From: Thermoanaerobaculia bacterium
Lineage (GTDB): Bacteria; Acidobacteriota; Thermoanaerobaculia; Multivoradales; JAHEKO01
Direction: 5' to 3'
DNA length: 36,665 bases
Assembly (NCBI GenBank): GCA_947259195.1
Contig: CAMYLC010000172.1
Location: 100,962-137,626 of the forward strand
Positions within the stretch are counted from its first letter, which is position 1. Each line of letters starts with the position of its first letter. The notes under the pieces are model-generated. The model worked only from the letters and a program-made list of their open reading frames with translations, had not been told where the DNA came from and made no database searches. Of the stretch, positions 16,058 through 25,042 are shown in pieces. The position numbers and the translations under genes are program-made.

Positions 16058-19000
16058 ATGCGCCTAGTCGATTTCTCCCTGCACCGTCGGGTGACGGTCT
16101 CCATGATAGCTGTCGCCCTCGTTCTCTTCGGTCTCGTAGCGTTCAGCCGGCTTTCCATCAATCTGCTGCCGGATCTTTCGTATCCCAGCCTGACCGTGGA
16201 GACGAAACTCTCTGGCGCCGCGCCCGCCGAGATGGAATCCCTGGTCTCGCGCCCAATCGAGGAGTCGGTCGGCATCGTCGCTGGAGTCAAGCGCTTGACC
16301 TCCGTGTCACGTCCCGGCCTGTCACAGGTGACGATGGAGTTCGAATGGGGCCGCAACATGGACTTCGCCTCGCTCGACGTGCGGCAGAAGCTCGATGTGG
16401 TGAGGCTCCCCCGCGACGTGACAAAACCGGTGGTGCTGCGCTTCGACCCTACAAACGACCCGATTCTGCGCCTCTATATGCAGGGGACAGGCGACCTCTT
16501 CCAGCTTCGCTATGTTGCCGAGGAGGTGCTGAAGAAGGACCTGGAATCGACCGAAGGCGTGGCCGCCATCAAAGTCAACGGTGGTTACGAAGAGGAGATC
16601 CAGGTCAGGGTCGACGAGGGCAAGTTGGCGCTTCTGGGCCTGAGTATCCAGGCGGTGAACGAGGCGCTGCTCAAAGACAACGTGAATCAGGCTGGCGGCA
16701 GTCTCTACGAGGAGGAGGCCCGCTATCTGGTGCGCTCCAACAACGAGTTCGTGGATCTCGAAGACATCATGGATACTGTCCTGCTGGCCCAGGACGGGAG
16801 GGTGGTCAGGGTGGCCGATGTCAGTGAGGTGACTCGTGGCCACAAGCAGCGTGAAGTCATCACCCGATTCGACGGCCGCGAAGCTGTGGAGTTGGCGATC
16901 TACAAAGAAGGCGACGCTAACACGGTACAGGTGGCCAAGGCAGTGGAGCGTCGTCTCGGGAGCATTTCGAAAGAGCTCCCCGAAGGTGTCGGGGTGGTTA
17001 CAGGAGTCGACCAGTCCAAGTTCATTCAAGCTTCTATTCGCGAGGTCCTGAGCAATGCCCTGCTGGGTGGCGGAATTGCCATTCTGGTGCTGCTCTTCTT
17101 CCTCAAGGATGCTCGCAGCACCCTGATCATCGGTGTCTCGATACCCATCTCCGTGGTCGCCACATTCTTCCTGATGTACCGCACCGGTACATCTCTCAAC
17201 ATCATGTCTCTCGGTGGGCTTGCACTCGGTGTCGGGATGCTGGTGGACAACGCCATCGTGGTGTTGGAGTCCATCTTCAAGCACCGCGAGGCGGGAGCCT
17301 CCGCTTTCGAGGCGGCACGCGACGGAGCCTCGGAGGTCGGTCGCGCCGTGGCAGCGTCGACGCTCACCACAGTGGCGGTGTTCCTGCCGGTGGTCTTCCT
17401 GCAGGGAATCGCGGCGCAGCTCTTCCGCGATATGGCTTTGACGGTTTCATTCGCCCTGCTCGCCTCGCTGGCCGTCGCCCTGACCCTGATTCCCATGATG
17501 TCGGCGCTGGCCGGTGGCGGCCCGAGCGAGGACGGCGCCGCGTCGGTTGCTGCAGTCGGCCAGAGTGGAAGAGTTCGACGGGTCTTTTACATGGTGTTCG
17601 TCGGTGTGCCGTCTCTGGTGATTCGAGGAATTCGCTTCGTGCTGAGCTGGATCGGCAAGGGGCTGACGCTGCTGGCGATGCCCTTCTCGCGCGCCTTCGA
17701 CAAGGCCCTGGGATGGGCGGCGGCAGCCTATCCCCATATTCTCCGCGGCGCTTTGCAGGCGCGCATGGTCGTCCTGGCGATCGTCCTGGTGGCTTTCGCG
17801 GCTTCGATCTGGATGATCCCACGCCTCGGCTTCGACCTTGTGCCAACGATCTCGCAGGGCGAGTTCAGCTTCATGGTGGAGCTTCCGGAAGGGACTCCGC
17901 TCGAGATCACCGATCGCTTCATCAGAGATGCCGAAGCCGTATTGGACGGCAACGAGCTGGTCGCGTCGCACTCTTCGATGGCGGGTGGGCGGGGGCTGTC
18001 GCTGACCAACACAGGTACCGAGGGTGAGAACGCAGGCCGAATCCAGGTGCGGATGGCTCAGGGGACATCGCCCGAGCAGGAGGCTGGCGTGATTGCCGAG
18101 TTGCGAGAACGTCTCGAGGTCTCCGGGCTGGCGCGCTTCAAGTTCGAGCGGCCGACTTTCTTCAGCTTCAGGACCCCGATCGAAGTCGAGGTCTACAGCG
18201 ACAACCTGACCGAGCTGCACCTGGCGACGACAGAGCTCAAGCAGCGCATCGATCAGATTCCAGGTCTGGTCGATGTCAAGTCCTCAGCCGAGTTGGGCAA
18301 TCCGGAGCTGCAGGTCGTTTTCGACCGCAACCAGCTGTCGCAGCTCGGACTCAATCTGGGTGACGTTGCCGACACTCTTCGCAAGAAGGTGCAAGGCGAT
18401 GTGGCCACCCGGTTCACCGAAGGCGACCGGGAGATCGACATCGTCGTTCGCTCTGTGGACCTGGGCCAGGCCTCGGTGGGCGACGTCAACAACTTCATCA
18501 TCGCGCAGCGCGACTCCGTGCCGATCTATCTGAAGTCGGTGGCTGCCGTGACCTTGGTCGAGGGCCCCAGCGAGATTCGGCGAATCGGCCAGAAGCGCAC
18601 CGGCGTCATATCGGGCAACCTGGCGGGTCGTGACATGGGTGCGGTGGCGTCGGATGTCCGGACAGTTCTGGCCGAGACACCGTTGCCTCCAGGGGCTACG
18701 GCGGCCTTGAGCGGACAAGAGGAGGAGCGGGCCGAGGCCGTGCGCTCCCTGATGATGGCGATGGCCCTGGCAATCTTTCTGGTCTACCTGGTGATGGCCT
18801 CGCAGTTTGAGTCGTTCCTGCACCCGTTCGTCATTATCTTCACCCTGCCGCTGGGAGCCATTGGGGTCATCGGAGCACTGGCGATCACCGGTCGGACGAT
18901 CAACATCGTGGCCATGATCGGGGCGGTGATGCTGGCCGGAATCGTGGTCAACAACGCGATTGTGCTGGTAGATGCCGTCAACCAGCGTCGTCGGTCCGGC

Positions 19001-19312
19001 ATGGGGCGAACCGAGGCTTTGATCGGTGCCGGCAGTGATCGACTCCGGCCGATCCTGATGACCTCGGCGACGACCATTCTCGGTCTGCTGCCGATGGCGC
19101 TGGGGCTCGGCGAAGGAGCGGAGCTGCGAGCGCCACTGGCCATCACCGTCATCGGCGGTCTGAGCGTCGCCACGCTGCTGACCCTGGTGGTGATCCCGGT
19201 GGTCTACTCCCTGGTCGATCGCAAGCCCGATCCGATAGCGCGAGAAGAGCTGGTAGCAGATTCTGGCCCCGCCGACGGCCTGGTCATACAGCCTCTTGGA
19301 GAAACAAGCTGA
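16058..19312 (+). CDS. RND efflux permease (HAE1/AcrB-like), first copy
   Basis: A 1084-aa proton-driven inner-membrane exporter with the usual duplicated layout of TM1, periplasmic loop, TM2-6, then TM7, loop and TM8-12. TM1 is near MIAVALVLFGLVAF. Landmarks are GVGMLVDNAIVVLES (TM4, one acidic residue instead of the Asp-Asp of AcrB) and LAGIVVNNAIVLVDAVNQRRR in TM10. Between TM6 and TM7 (about 17515-17760) is an insert with two extra hydrophobic stretches. It lies 10 nt after the adaptor stop and overlaps the next permease gene by one base (TGATG). Trimer or mixed assembly with the second permease is inferred, as in MdtBC. Confidence 0.92.
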   Translation: MRLVDFSLHRRVTVSMIAVALVLFGLVAFSRLSINLLPDLSYPSLTVETKLSGAAPAEMESLVSRPIEESVGIVAGVKRLTSVSRPGLSQVTMEFEWGRNMDFASLDVRQKLDVVRLPRDVTKPVVLRFDPTNDPILRLYMQGTGDLFQLRYVAEEVLKKDLESTEGVAAIKVNGGYEEEIQVRVDEGKLALLGLSIQAVNEALLKDNVNQAGGSLYEEEARYLVRSNNEFVDLEDIMDTVLLAQDGRVVRVADVSEVTRGHKQREVITRFDGREAVELAIYKEGDANTVQVAKAVERRLGSISKELPEGVGVVTGVDQSKFIQASIREVLSNALLGGGIAILVLLFFLKDARSTLIIGVSIPISVVATFFLMYRTGTSLNIMSLGGLALGVGMLVDNAIVVLESIFKHREAGASAFEAARDGASEVGRAVAASTLTTVAVFLPVVFLQGIAAQLFRDMALTVSFALLASLAVALTLIPMMSALAGGGPSEDGAASVAAVGQSGRVRRVFYMVFVGVPSLVIRGIRFVLSWIGKGLTLLAMPFSRAFDKALGWAAAAYPHILRGALQARMVVLAIVLVAFAASIWMIPRLGFDLVPTISQGEFSFMVELPEGTPLEITDRFIRDAEAVLDGNELVASHSSMAGGRGLSLTNTGTEGENAGRIQVRMAQGTSPEQEAGVIAELRERLEVSGLARFKFERPTFFSFRTPIEVEVYSDNLTELHLATTELKQRIDQIPGLVDVKSSAELGNPELQVVFDRNQLSQLGLNLGDVADTLRKKVQGDVATRFTEGDREIDIVVRSVDLGQASVGDVNNFIIAQRDSVPIYLKSVAAVTLVEGPSEIRRIGQKRTGVISGNLAGRDMGAVASDVRTVLAETPLPPGATAALSGQEEERAEAVRSLMMAMALAIFLVYLVMASQFESFLHPFVIIFTLPLGAIGVIGALAITGRTINIVAMIGAVMLAGIVVNNAIVLVDAVNQRRRSGMGRTEALIGAGSDRLRPILMTSATTILGLLPMALGLGEGAELRAPLAITVIGGLSVATLLTLVVIPVVYSLVDRKPDPIAREELVADSGPADGLVIQPLGETS

Positions 19313-22300
19313 TGCGGTTCTCGCACCTGGCCGTCAATCGGCCGATTACCACTGCGATGCTGCTGATCAGCGTGCTGGTGATCGGAGGGATTGCCATCGT
19401 GCGGCTGCCGCTGGCGTACCTGCCCGAAGTGGACGTCCCCTTCATCGGGGTGCAGATCCCCTTTCCGAACTCCAATCCCAAGGAGATCGAGAAGGAGATC
19501 ATCAAACCGGTGGAAGAGGTTTTGTCCACGTTGTCTGGCGTCAAGACTCTCAATGCCACTGCCAGCGCCGATCAGGCCGAGTTCTTCCTGGAGTTCGATT
19601 GGGGTAACGAGCTGGACATCGTTCGCATGCAGGTCAGCGAGAAGATGGACCAGATCAAACCCGAGTTGCCGCCTGATATCGGGGACGTAGTCATCTTCTC
19701 GTTCAACACCAGCGACATTCCTGTCGTCCAGGCCCGCCTCTCGGCCCAAGGTGTCGATCTGTCGGAGAACTACGAGCTCATCGAGGCCCGGATCCTGAAC
19801 CGAATTCGACGAGTGCCGGGGGTGGCCAGGGTGACGCTGGAGGGGGTCGAGCCGCGAGAGATCTTCATCGACCTGATTCTCGATCGCGTCAAGAAGCACA
19901 ATGTCGACGTCGGCGCGCTGATCGCACAGCTGCGGGGAGCCTCGTCCAATCTCGTATTGGGCCAGATCGAGGATGGTGGGTTGCGATTCAGCGCCAGGGC
20001 TCTCGGTCAGTTCACCTCGGTCGAGGAGATCGGCAACCTGATCATCAACGATCAGGGTCTGCGGGTGCGTGACATCGCCGAGCTCAGCTACGAGGAGCCG
20101 CCATATCCTCATGGGCGTCATCTCGATCGCCAGTTCGCAGTGGCCCTGGAGGTGTTCAAGGAGTCCACTGCCAACACGGTCGAGGTGGTGCGCGATGTGA
20201 TGGCGGTCATTCAGAACGACATTAACAATGACACTTTGTTGCAGGGAGTGACCCTCTTCGTTTGGGAGGACCAAGGGGAGGAGATCACCGGTGGCATCCA
20301 GGGACTCCTGAAGGCTGGGAACATCGGTGCCCTGCTGGCCATGCTCAGCCTCTATTTCTTCCTGCGTCGCCTGGACTCGACGCTCATCGTCTCCATGTCC
20401 ATTCCGTTTTCGATCATCGCCGCCTGCGGGTTGATGTACTTCATGGGCAAGAGCCTCAACGTCCTGTCGATGATGGGGCTCATGTTGGCGGTCGGGATGT
20501 TGGTGGACAATGCCGTCGTTGTCCTGGAGTCCATCGACCGAACCCACAGGACCGAGCCGGATCGACAGAAGGCAGCCAAGATCGGAGCCGACCAGGTGGC
20601 CGTCGCGGTGTCGGCCTCGACGCTCACCACCCTCATCGTCTTCCTGCCCCTGATCGTCGGTGCCAAGGTCCAGCTCACCACCTGGCTCGGTGAGATAGGA
20701 ATCGCCATCGCCATTGCATTGGCCTGCTCCCTGTTCTCGTCCTTGACCCTGATTCCGCTGATGTCGGCCCATTTTCTGGGCCGCAAGAAGCCCAAGCCGG
20801 TCAAGTCCGTCACGTGGCTCGAAGATCGATATGTTTCCCTGCTCGGCTGGACGCTGCGCCACAAAGGCAAGACCTTCGGGTTGCTACTCCTCGTGCTCGG
20901 CATCGGTCTGTTGCCCTTCTTCACGGGAATGGTCGAGTCCGCCATCTTCTCTGGCAGTGTCAACAAGCGACTGTTCTTGAGCTACGAGTTTGCCGATTTC
21001 ACCTACAAGTCTGACGCCGAGAGAGTCGTGAACAAGGTGGAGGCCTTCCTGGATACGAAGCGCGAGGAGTTCTTCATCGAGTCCATCTACAGCTACTACG
21101 CCGAGAGTCGGGCTGAAACCTCGATTGTCCTGAGTCGTCAGGACTTCGACGATGAGACCATCAAGGAACTGCGTCAGAAAGTCCGGGATTCGTTGCCGGA
21201 GGTCGCCGGGGTCGAATTCTATTTCGACGATGATGAAGAGGAAGGTGGCAGCACCACCTATTTCGCGGTCAAGTTCTTCGGTCAGGACACCGGCGTGCTC
21301 GAGAGCTTCGCTACCGAGGCCGCTAGGCGCGTTGAAACGCTCAAAGGGGTAGAGGACATCCGGACCTCTTTCCGCGACTCGCAACGCGAGATTCAGGTCA
21401 AGATCGACCGCGACAAGGCGCAACGTCTCGGGTTGACGGCCCAGGATCTGGCCGACATCTTCTCGTTCAGTCTCGGCTCCATGCGCCTGCCGCGCTTCAA
21501 TGCCGGCGAGCGCGAGGTCGACACCTGGTTGGCGCTGCGATTGGAAGACCGTCAGAACCTCGAGGACCTCAAACAGATCCAGATTGGGGGCGCAGACGGC
21601 CAGAGTCCCTTTGTGCTGGGCGATATCGCCCGTTTTGAGGTAGTGCCAAGGCCCAAGGAGATCGTGCGTGAGAATCGCAAAGTCAGGGTGGCCGTGCGCG
21701 GCACCTATGAAGGAGAGAACTGGAAGGAGACCCAGGAGGAGATGGCTGGTTTGATGGATGCCTTCGACCTGCCACCAGGTTACTCGTGGTCATGGGGTGA
21801 CCGAATCATCGAGCAACAGGATCAGAACTCGCAAATGGGCATCAACTTCCTGTTGGCTCTGGTTCTGGTGTATCTGGTGATGGCATCGTTGTTCGAGTCC
21901 CTGGCTCAGCCATTCGCCATCCTCTTCTCGATCCCGTTCGCTTTGCCCGGAGTCGCTTGGGTGTTGGCCTTGACCGGCACGACCTTCAATCTCATGGGCC
22001 AGATCGGGCTGCTGATCCTCATGGGGATCGTGGTCAACAACGGCATCGTGCTGCTCGATCACATCAACCGTCTCCGACGCACAGGTCTGTCGAGAGACGA
22101 GGCGATCCTCCAGGCCGGGCGGCATCGACTGCGTCCGATCCTGATGACGGCGGCGACCACCGTCATCGGGTTGCTACCTCTGGCTCTTCGCGGCCCCAAT
22201 ACCGCCGGCATCTTCTACTACCCGCTGGCCAGAACGGTCATGGGAGGACTGATGTCCTCGGCGGTGCTGACTCTTCTTGTATTGCCTTACGTCATGATCG

Positions 22301-22422
22301 GCGTCGAAGGCGTCGCCCGGTGGGCGAAGCAACTCTGGAGAAGCTCTGGAAAGCGTCAAGCGCCTTCATCAACCGACGACAGACTTTCTGGCGAGCCAGC
22401 AGTGGTGGTGCCTGGTACTTAG
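19312..22422 (+). CDS. RND efflux permease (HAE1/AcrB-like), second copy
   Basis: A 1036-aa permease homologous to, but clearly different from, the upstream one; it begins MRFSHLAVNRPITTAMLLIS. TM4 carries AVGMLVDNAVVVLESIDRTHR and TM10 GIVVNNGIVLLDHINRLRR. The insert seen between TM6 and TM7 of the first permease is absent, but an acidic patch (FDDDEEEGG) marks the second periplasmic loop. Its ATG shares a base with the preceding stop, implying translational coupling. The adaptor plus two unlike permeases resembles MdtABC-type operons. A long inverted repeat starts 17 nt after the stop. Confidence 0.92.
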   Translation: MRFSHLAVNRPITTAMLLISVLVIGGIAIVRLPLAYLPEVDVPFIGVQIPFPNSNPKEIEKEIIKPVEEVLSTLSGVKTLNATASADQAEFFLEFDWGNELDIVRMQVSEKMDQIKPELPPDIGDVVIFSFNTSDIPVVQARLSAQGVDLSENYELIEARILNRIRRVPGVARVTLEGVEPREIFIDLILDRVKKHNVDVGALIAQLRGASSNLVLGQIEDGGLRFSARALGQFTSVEEIGNLIINDQGLRVRDIAELSYEEPPYPHGRHLDRQFAVALEVFKESTANTVEVVRDVMAVIQNDINNDTLLQGVTLFVWEDQGEEITGGIQGLLKAGNIGALLAMLSLYFFLRRLDSTLIVSMSIPFSIIAACGLMYFMGKSLNVLSMMGLMLAVGMLVDNAVVVLESIDRTHRTEPDRQKAAKIGADQVAVAVSASTLTTLIVFLPLIVGAKVQLTTWLGEIGIAIAIALACSLFSSLTLIPLMSAHFLGRKKPKPVKSVTWLEDRYVSLLGWTLRHKGKTFGLLLLVLGIGLLPFFTGMVESAIFSGSVNKRLFLSYEFADFTYKSDAERVVNKVEAFLDTKREEFFIESIYSYYAESRAETSIVLSRQDFDDETIKELRQKVRDSLPEVAGVEFYFDDDEEEGGSTTYFAVKFFGQDTGVLESFATEAARRVETLKGVEDIRTSFRDSQREIQVKIDRDKAQRLGLTAQDLADIFSFSLGSMRLPRFNAGEREVDTWLALRLEDRQNLEDLKQIQIGGADGQSPFVLGDIARFEVVPRPKEIVRENRKVRVAVRGTYEGENWKETQEEMAGLMDAFDLPPGYSWSWGDRIIEQQDQNSQMGINFLLALVLVYLVMASLFESLAQPFAILFSIPFALPGVAWVLALTGTTFNLMGQIGLLILMGIVVNNGIVLLDHINRLRRTGLSRDEAILQAGRHRLRPILMTAATTVIGLLPLALRGPNTAGIFYYPLARTVMGGLMSSAVLTLLVLPYVMIGVEGVARWAKQLWRSSGKRQAPSSTDDRLSGEPAVVVPGT

Positions 22423-22439
22423 GAGGATTGTTCGATCTT

Positions 22440-22544
22440 GGTCGATCGATGAGAGATCTGGCTGCCGGGCCGCGGACGGTCATCTCCTTTCCCTGGTTCA
22501 CGACCTGCCTTTTGCCCTGGGGCCAGATCTCTCATCGATCGACC
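22440..22544. repeat. 105-bp element with 23-bp perfect inverted arms
   Basis: The left arm at 22440-22462 (starts GGTCGATCGATGAGAG) is exactly complementary to the right arm at 22522-22544 (ends CTCTCATCGATCGACC), around a 59-nt centre. The arms include palindromic TCGATCGA and AGATCT. It begins 17 nt after the efflux operon stop and no T tract follows the right arm, so it is not a classic terminator. No target-site duplication is visible. A MITE-like element, a large hairpin or a processing/attenuation site are all possible. Confidence 0.7.
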
Positions 22545-22626
22545 GCTTTGGCGCCTATGCCCGTCACCCTGGACGGGCTGGAGATCCTGCAAGAGCTCCT
22601 CTGCCACCGCTGCAACGGCGCGGGGA

Positions 22627-22632
22627 TATACT
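22627..22632 (+). promoter_or_regulatory. candidate -10 box, leaderless start of E1 gene
   Basis: TATACT ends 9 nt before the ATG at 22642, with no Shine-Dalgarno between. The arrangement is the same as at 7746-7762. No clear -35 is seen. Confidence 0.3.
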
Positions 22633-22641
22633 ACCGGCCAC

Positions 22642-25023
22642 ATGCCCGAGTCGTCCTCGCCTCCGGCCCCCCTGACTAGAGATCTGCTGCGGGAGCTGCA
22701 CGCCTTCCTGAGTCTCGAAGCGCCGTTTCTGATTCGAGATCTACCGCAGGTCACGACTGAGCACCGCCTCGAGAAAGCGCTTCTCGGGCGCATAGCTGAG
22801 CGCTATCGGACCGGTCCCGGCTTTGCCGCCGCCGAGCTCTACCCGGCCATGACACACCAGATGGCGGTGTCGGGGGGCAGGCGGGACCTCGAGACGCTGG
22901 TACGCGGCTTCTTCGATCGCCGACGAATCAAGGCGAGCCTCACACCGCACGAGCGCAGGCTGATGCTGCGCACTATGTTGCTGACCCGTGAGGTGGACGA
23001 ATTCTTGAAGCGGGCCTTCGACAAGAAGGAGATTCGCTGGGGGTCCATGCCATCGCCGCAAAAGGGATTTCGATCGACGGGGCAAGAGGCCATCGTCGGT
23101 TCCGCCCTCCGTTTGCGGCGCTATCCCGAGTACGGGCAGGGAGAGACCTATCGAGGGGACTACATCAGTCCCCTGATCCGCGATCTGGGCGCTCTGCTCA
23201 TGTTCCTTCCCGACCCGCTGCATCCTCTCCTGGTGCAGTACGGCAAGACAGGTACCCCCGTGGATGGGCGCGACATCCACCTGGGGGACTTCGATCGGGG
23301 TGTCCTGCCACCGGCGGCGCCTTTGGCCACCGCAACCCAGACCCTCCTGGGGATGGCCTATGCCTTCAAGTCGCGACGGGAGGATCGCGTTTGCGTGAGC
23401 TTCATCGGCGACGGCGGATCGAGTCTGGGGGAGTGGCACGAGGCGGTGAATTTCGCCGCCGCCAGGCAACTGAACATGGTCTTCGTGGTCGAGAACAACC
23501 AGTGGGCTCTGGGCACCCACGTCTCTGAGCAGACGGTAGCGCGCCGGTTCGCCGCCAAGGCGGTTGGCTACGGCATTCCCGGTGTGACGTTGTTTGGCAA
23601 TGATCCAGATGAAGTGGCGGCCGGCGTGACCTGGGCGGCGGAGCGCGCCAGGCAGGGGCAGGGGCCGACGCTGATCGAGCTGATTACCTATCGCCGGGCC
23701 GGTCACGCTCACCACGACGACGATCGATTCCACGGTAGCTCGGAAGCCAGGATCGCCGGCTACGAGTTTGCTGAAGAAGGGGCGGCCTGGGAGGTCGTAG
23801 ACCCAATCGCGCTGTACTCCAAGAGGCTCGACAAGATCGGTCTACTGACCGAGCGAGAGTTGGCCGAGCTCCGGCGAGAGGCTCGAGCACAGGTATCGGA
23901 GGCGGCAGGCGAGGCCGCCAGAGCTGCCTGGCCTGAGCCGGCCGTCTATCGAAGCCGGGTTTTTGCACCCAGCACCGCCGCCGATGCGCCACCTTCGGGC
24001 GAGTCGCGGACGAAGACGATGTCCTATGACGAGGCGATCCGCCAGGCGTTGACCGAGTTGATGGACGATGACGAAGGGGTCTTCGTCCTGGGTGAGGACG
24101 TGGGTGGGCGATATGGGGGCGCCTTTGGAGTCACCAGAGGCCTGACCAAGAGATTCGGGGAGGATCGATGCCTGAACACTCCACTTGCCGAGTCCGCCAT
24201 CGTGGGTTGTGCAGTCGGGGCGGCCCTGCTGGGCATGAGGCCGATCGTGGAGATCCAGTTCGCCGATTTCCTGGCGCCGGCGTTCAACGCCCTGGTGAAC
24301 AACGCGGCGAAGATTCACTGGCGTTGGGGCCGGCCCGTGCCGATGGTGGTCCGGCTCCCCTACGGCGGAGCGACAGGAACCCAGTCTGTATTGCTGGGGG
24401 GAGGTCCCTATCACAGCCAATGCCCGGAGATGTGGTTTGTCCACACCCCGGGCTGGAAAGTCGTGGCGCCTTCCAATCCCGTTGACGCCAAGGGCCTGAT
24501 GATCTCCGCGGTGCGAGACGAGAATCCGGTGATCTTCTTGGAGTCGAAGGGGCTCTACGGCTTCTTTCGTTCCGATCTGCGACAGGAGGTGCCGCTGGGA
24601 GTGGAGCATCAGGTGCCGCTGGGCAAGGCCGCGGTTGCGCGTCGGGGATCGGATCTGACGATCGTCACCTATGGTGCGATGGTGTGGACGGCTCTCCAGG
24701 CAGCCGACACGCTGGCCGACCAGGGAATCGATGCGGAAGTCGTGGATCTGCGGACTCTTGTGCCCTTGGACGAGAAAACGCTTTTCGATTCAGTGGAGAA
24801 GACGAACCGGATCCTGGTGGTGCACGAGGCTACGCGCCGTGGTGGGCTGGCCGGAGAGCTGGCGGCGTTGGTCGCCGATGAACGCTTCTACTTCCTGGAT
24901 GCGCCGATTCGCAGAGTCACCGCTCCCGACACCCCGGTGCCCTATGCACCTCCACTGGAGCTCGACTACCTACCCAAGAGGGAACAAGTTGTCGAAGCAG
25001 CCATTCGGCTGGTCGAGGAGTAG
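22642..25023 (+). CDS. 2-oxoacid dehydrogenase E1, fused alpha and beta subunits
   Basis: A 793-aa thiamine diphosphate enzyme, the decarboxylating component of a pyruvate or branched-chain 2-oxoacid dehydrogenase complex. An N-terminal extension (1-100) without a clear domain precedes the alpha part (about 105-430). The alpha part has the TPP motif GDGGSSLGEWHEAVNFAA (from 257) ending at ENNQW (285-286) and the phosphorylation-loop-like region RAGHAHHDDDRFHG. The beta part (about 458-793) has SYDEAIRQAL, EDVGGRYGGAFGVTRGL, TPLAESAIVG and FADF. Alpha and beta are usually separate genes; fusion is known but less common. No E2 or E3 gene lies nearby, so partners must be elsewhere. It converges on the GH113-like gene. 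Confidence 0.9.
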   Translation: MPESSSPPAPLTRDLLRELHAFLSLEAPFLIRDLPQVTTEHRLEKALLGRIAERYRTGPGFAAAELYPAMTHQMAVSGGRRDLETLVRGFFDRRRIKASLTPHERRLMLRTMLLTREVDEFLKRAFDKKEIRWGSMPSPQKGFRSTGQEAIVGSALRLRRYPEYGQGETYRGDYISPLIRDLGALLMFLPDPLHPLLVQYGKTGTPVDGRDIHLGDFDRGVLPPAAPLATATQTLLGMAYAFKSRREDRVCVSFIGDGGSSLGEWHEAVNFAAARQLNMVFVVENNQWALGTHVSEQTVARRFAAKAVGYGIPGVTLFGNDPDEVAAGVTWAAERARQGQGPTLIELITYRRAGHAHHDDDRFHGSSEARIAGYEFAEEGAAWEVVDPIALYSKRLDKIGLLTERELAELRREARAQVSEAAGEAARAAWPEPAVYRSRVFAPSTAADAPPSGESRTKTMSYDEAIRQALTELMDDDEGVFVLGEDVGGRYGGAFGVTRGLTKRFGEDRCLNTPLAESAIVGCAVGAALLGMRPIVEIQFADFLAPAFNALVNNAAKIHWRWGRPVPMVVRLPYGGATGTQSVLLGGGPYHSQCPEMWFVHTPGWKVVAPSNPVDAKGLMISAVRDENPVIFLESKGLYGFFRSDLRQEVPLGVEHQVPLGKAAVARRGSDLTIVTYGAMVWTALQAADTLADQGIDAEVVDLRTLVPLDEKTLFDSVEKTNRILVVHEATRRGGLAGELAALVADERFYFLDAPIRRVTAPDTPVPYAPPLELDYLPKREQVVEAAIRLVEE

Positions 25024-25042
25024 TCTTCGAGTCGCACGGGCC

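Noticed and set aside
13792..16359. 855-codon minus-strand open frame across the adaptor and first RND permease
   Set aside because: Only the part up to 14685 encodes the zinc-ribbon protein. The rest is antisense to clearly conserved adaptor and permease codons, has no domain features, and is expected in GC-rich DNA with few stops.
19204..20862. 552-codon minus-strand open frame antisense to the second RND permease
   Set aside because: It mirrors a well-conserved permease gene, is His/Gln/Asp-rich low-quality sequence, and has no start signal.
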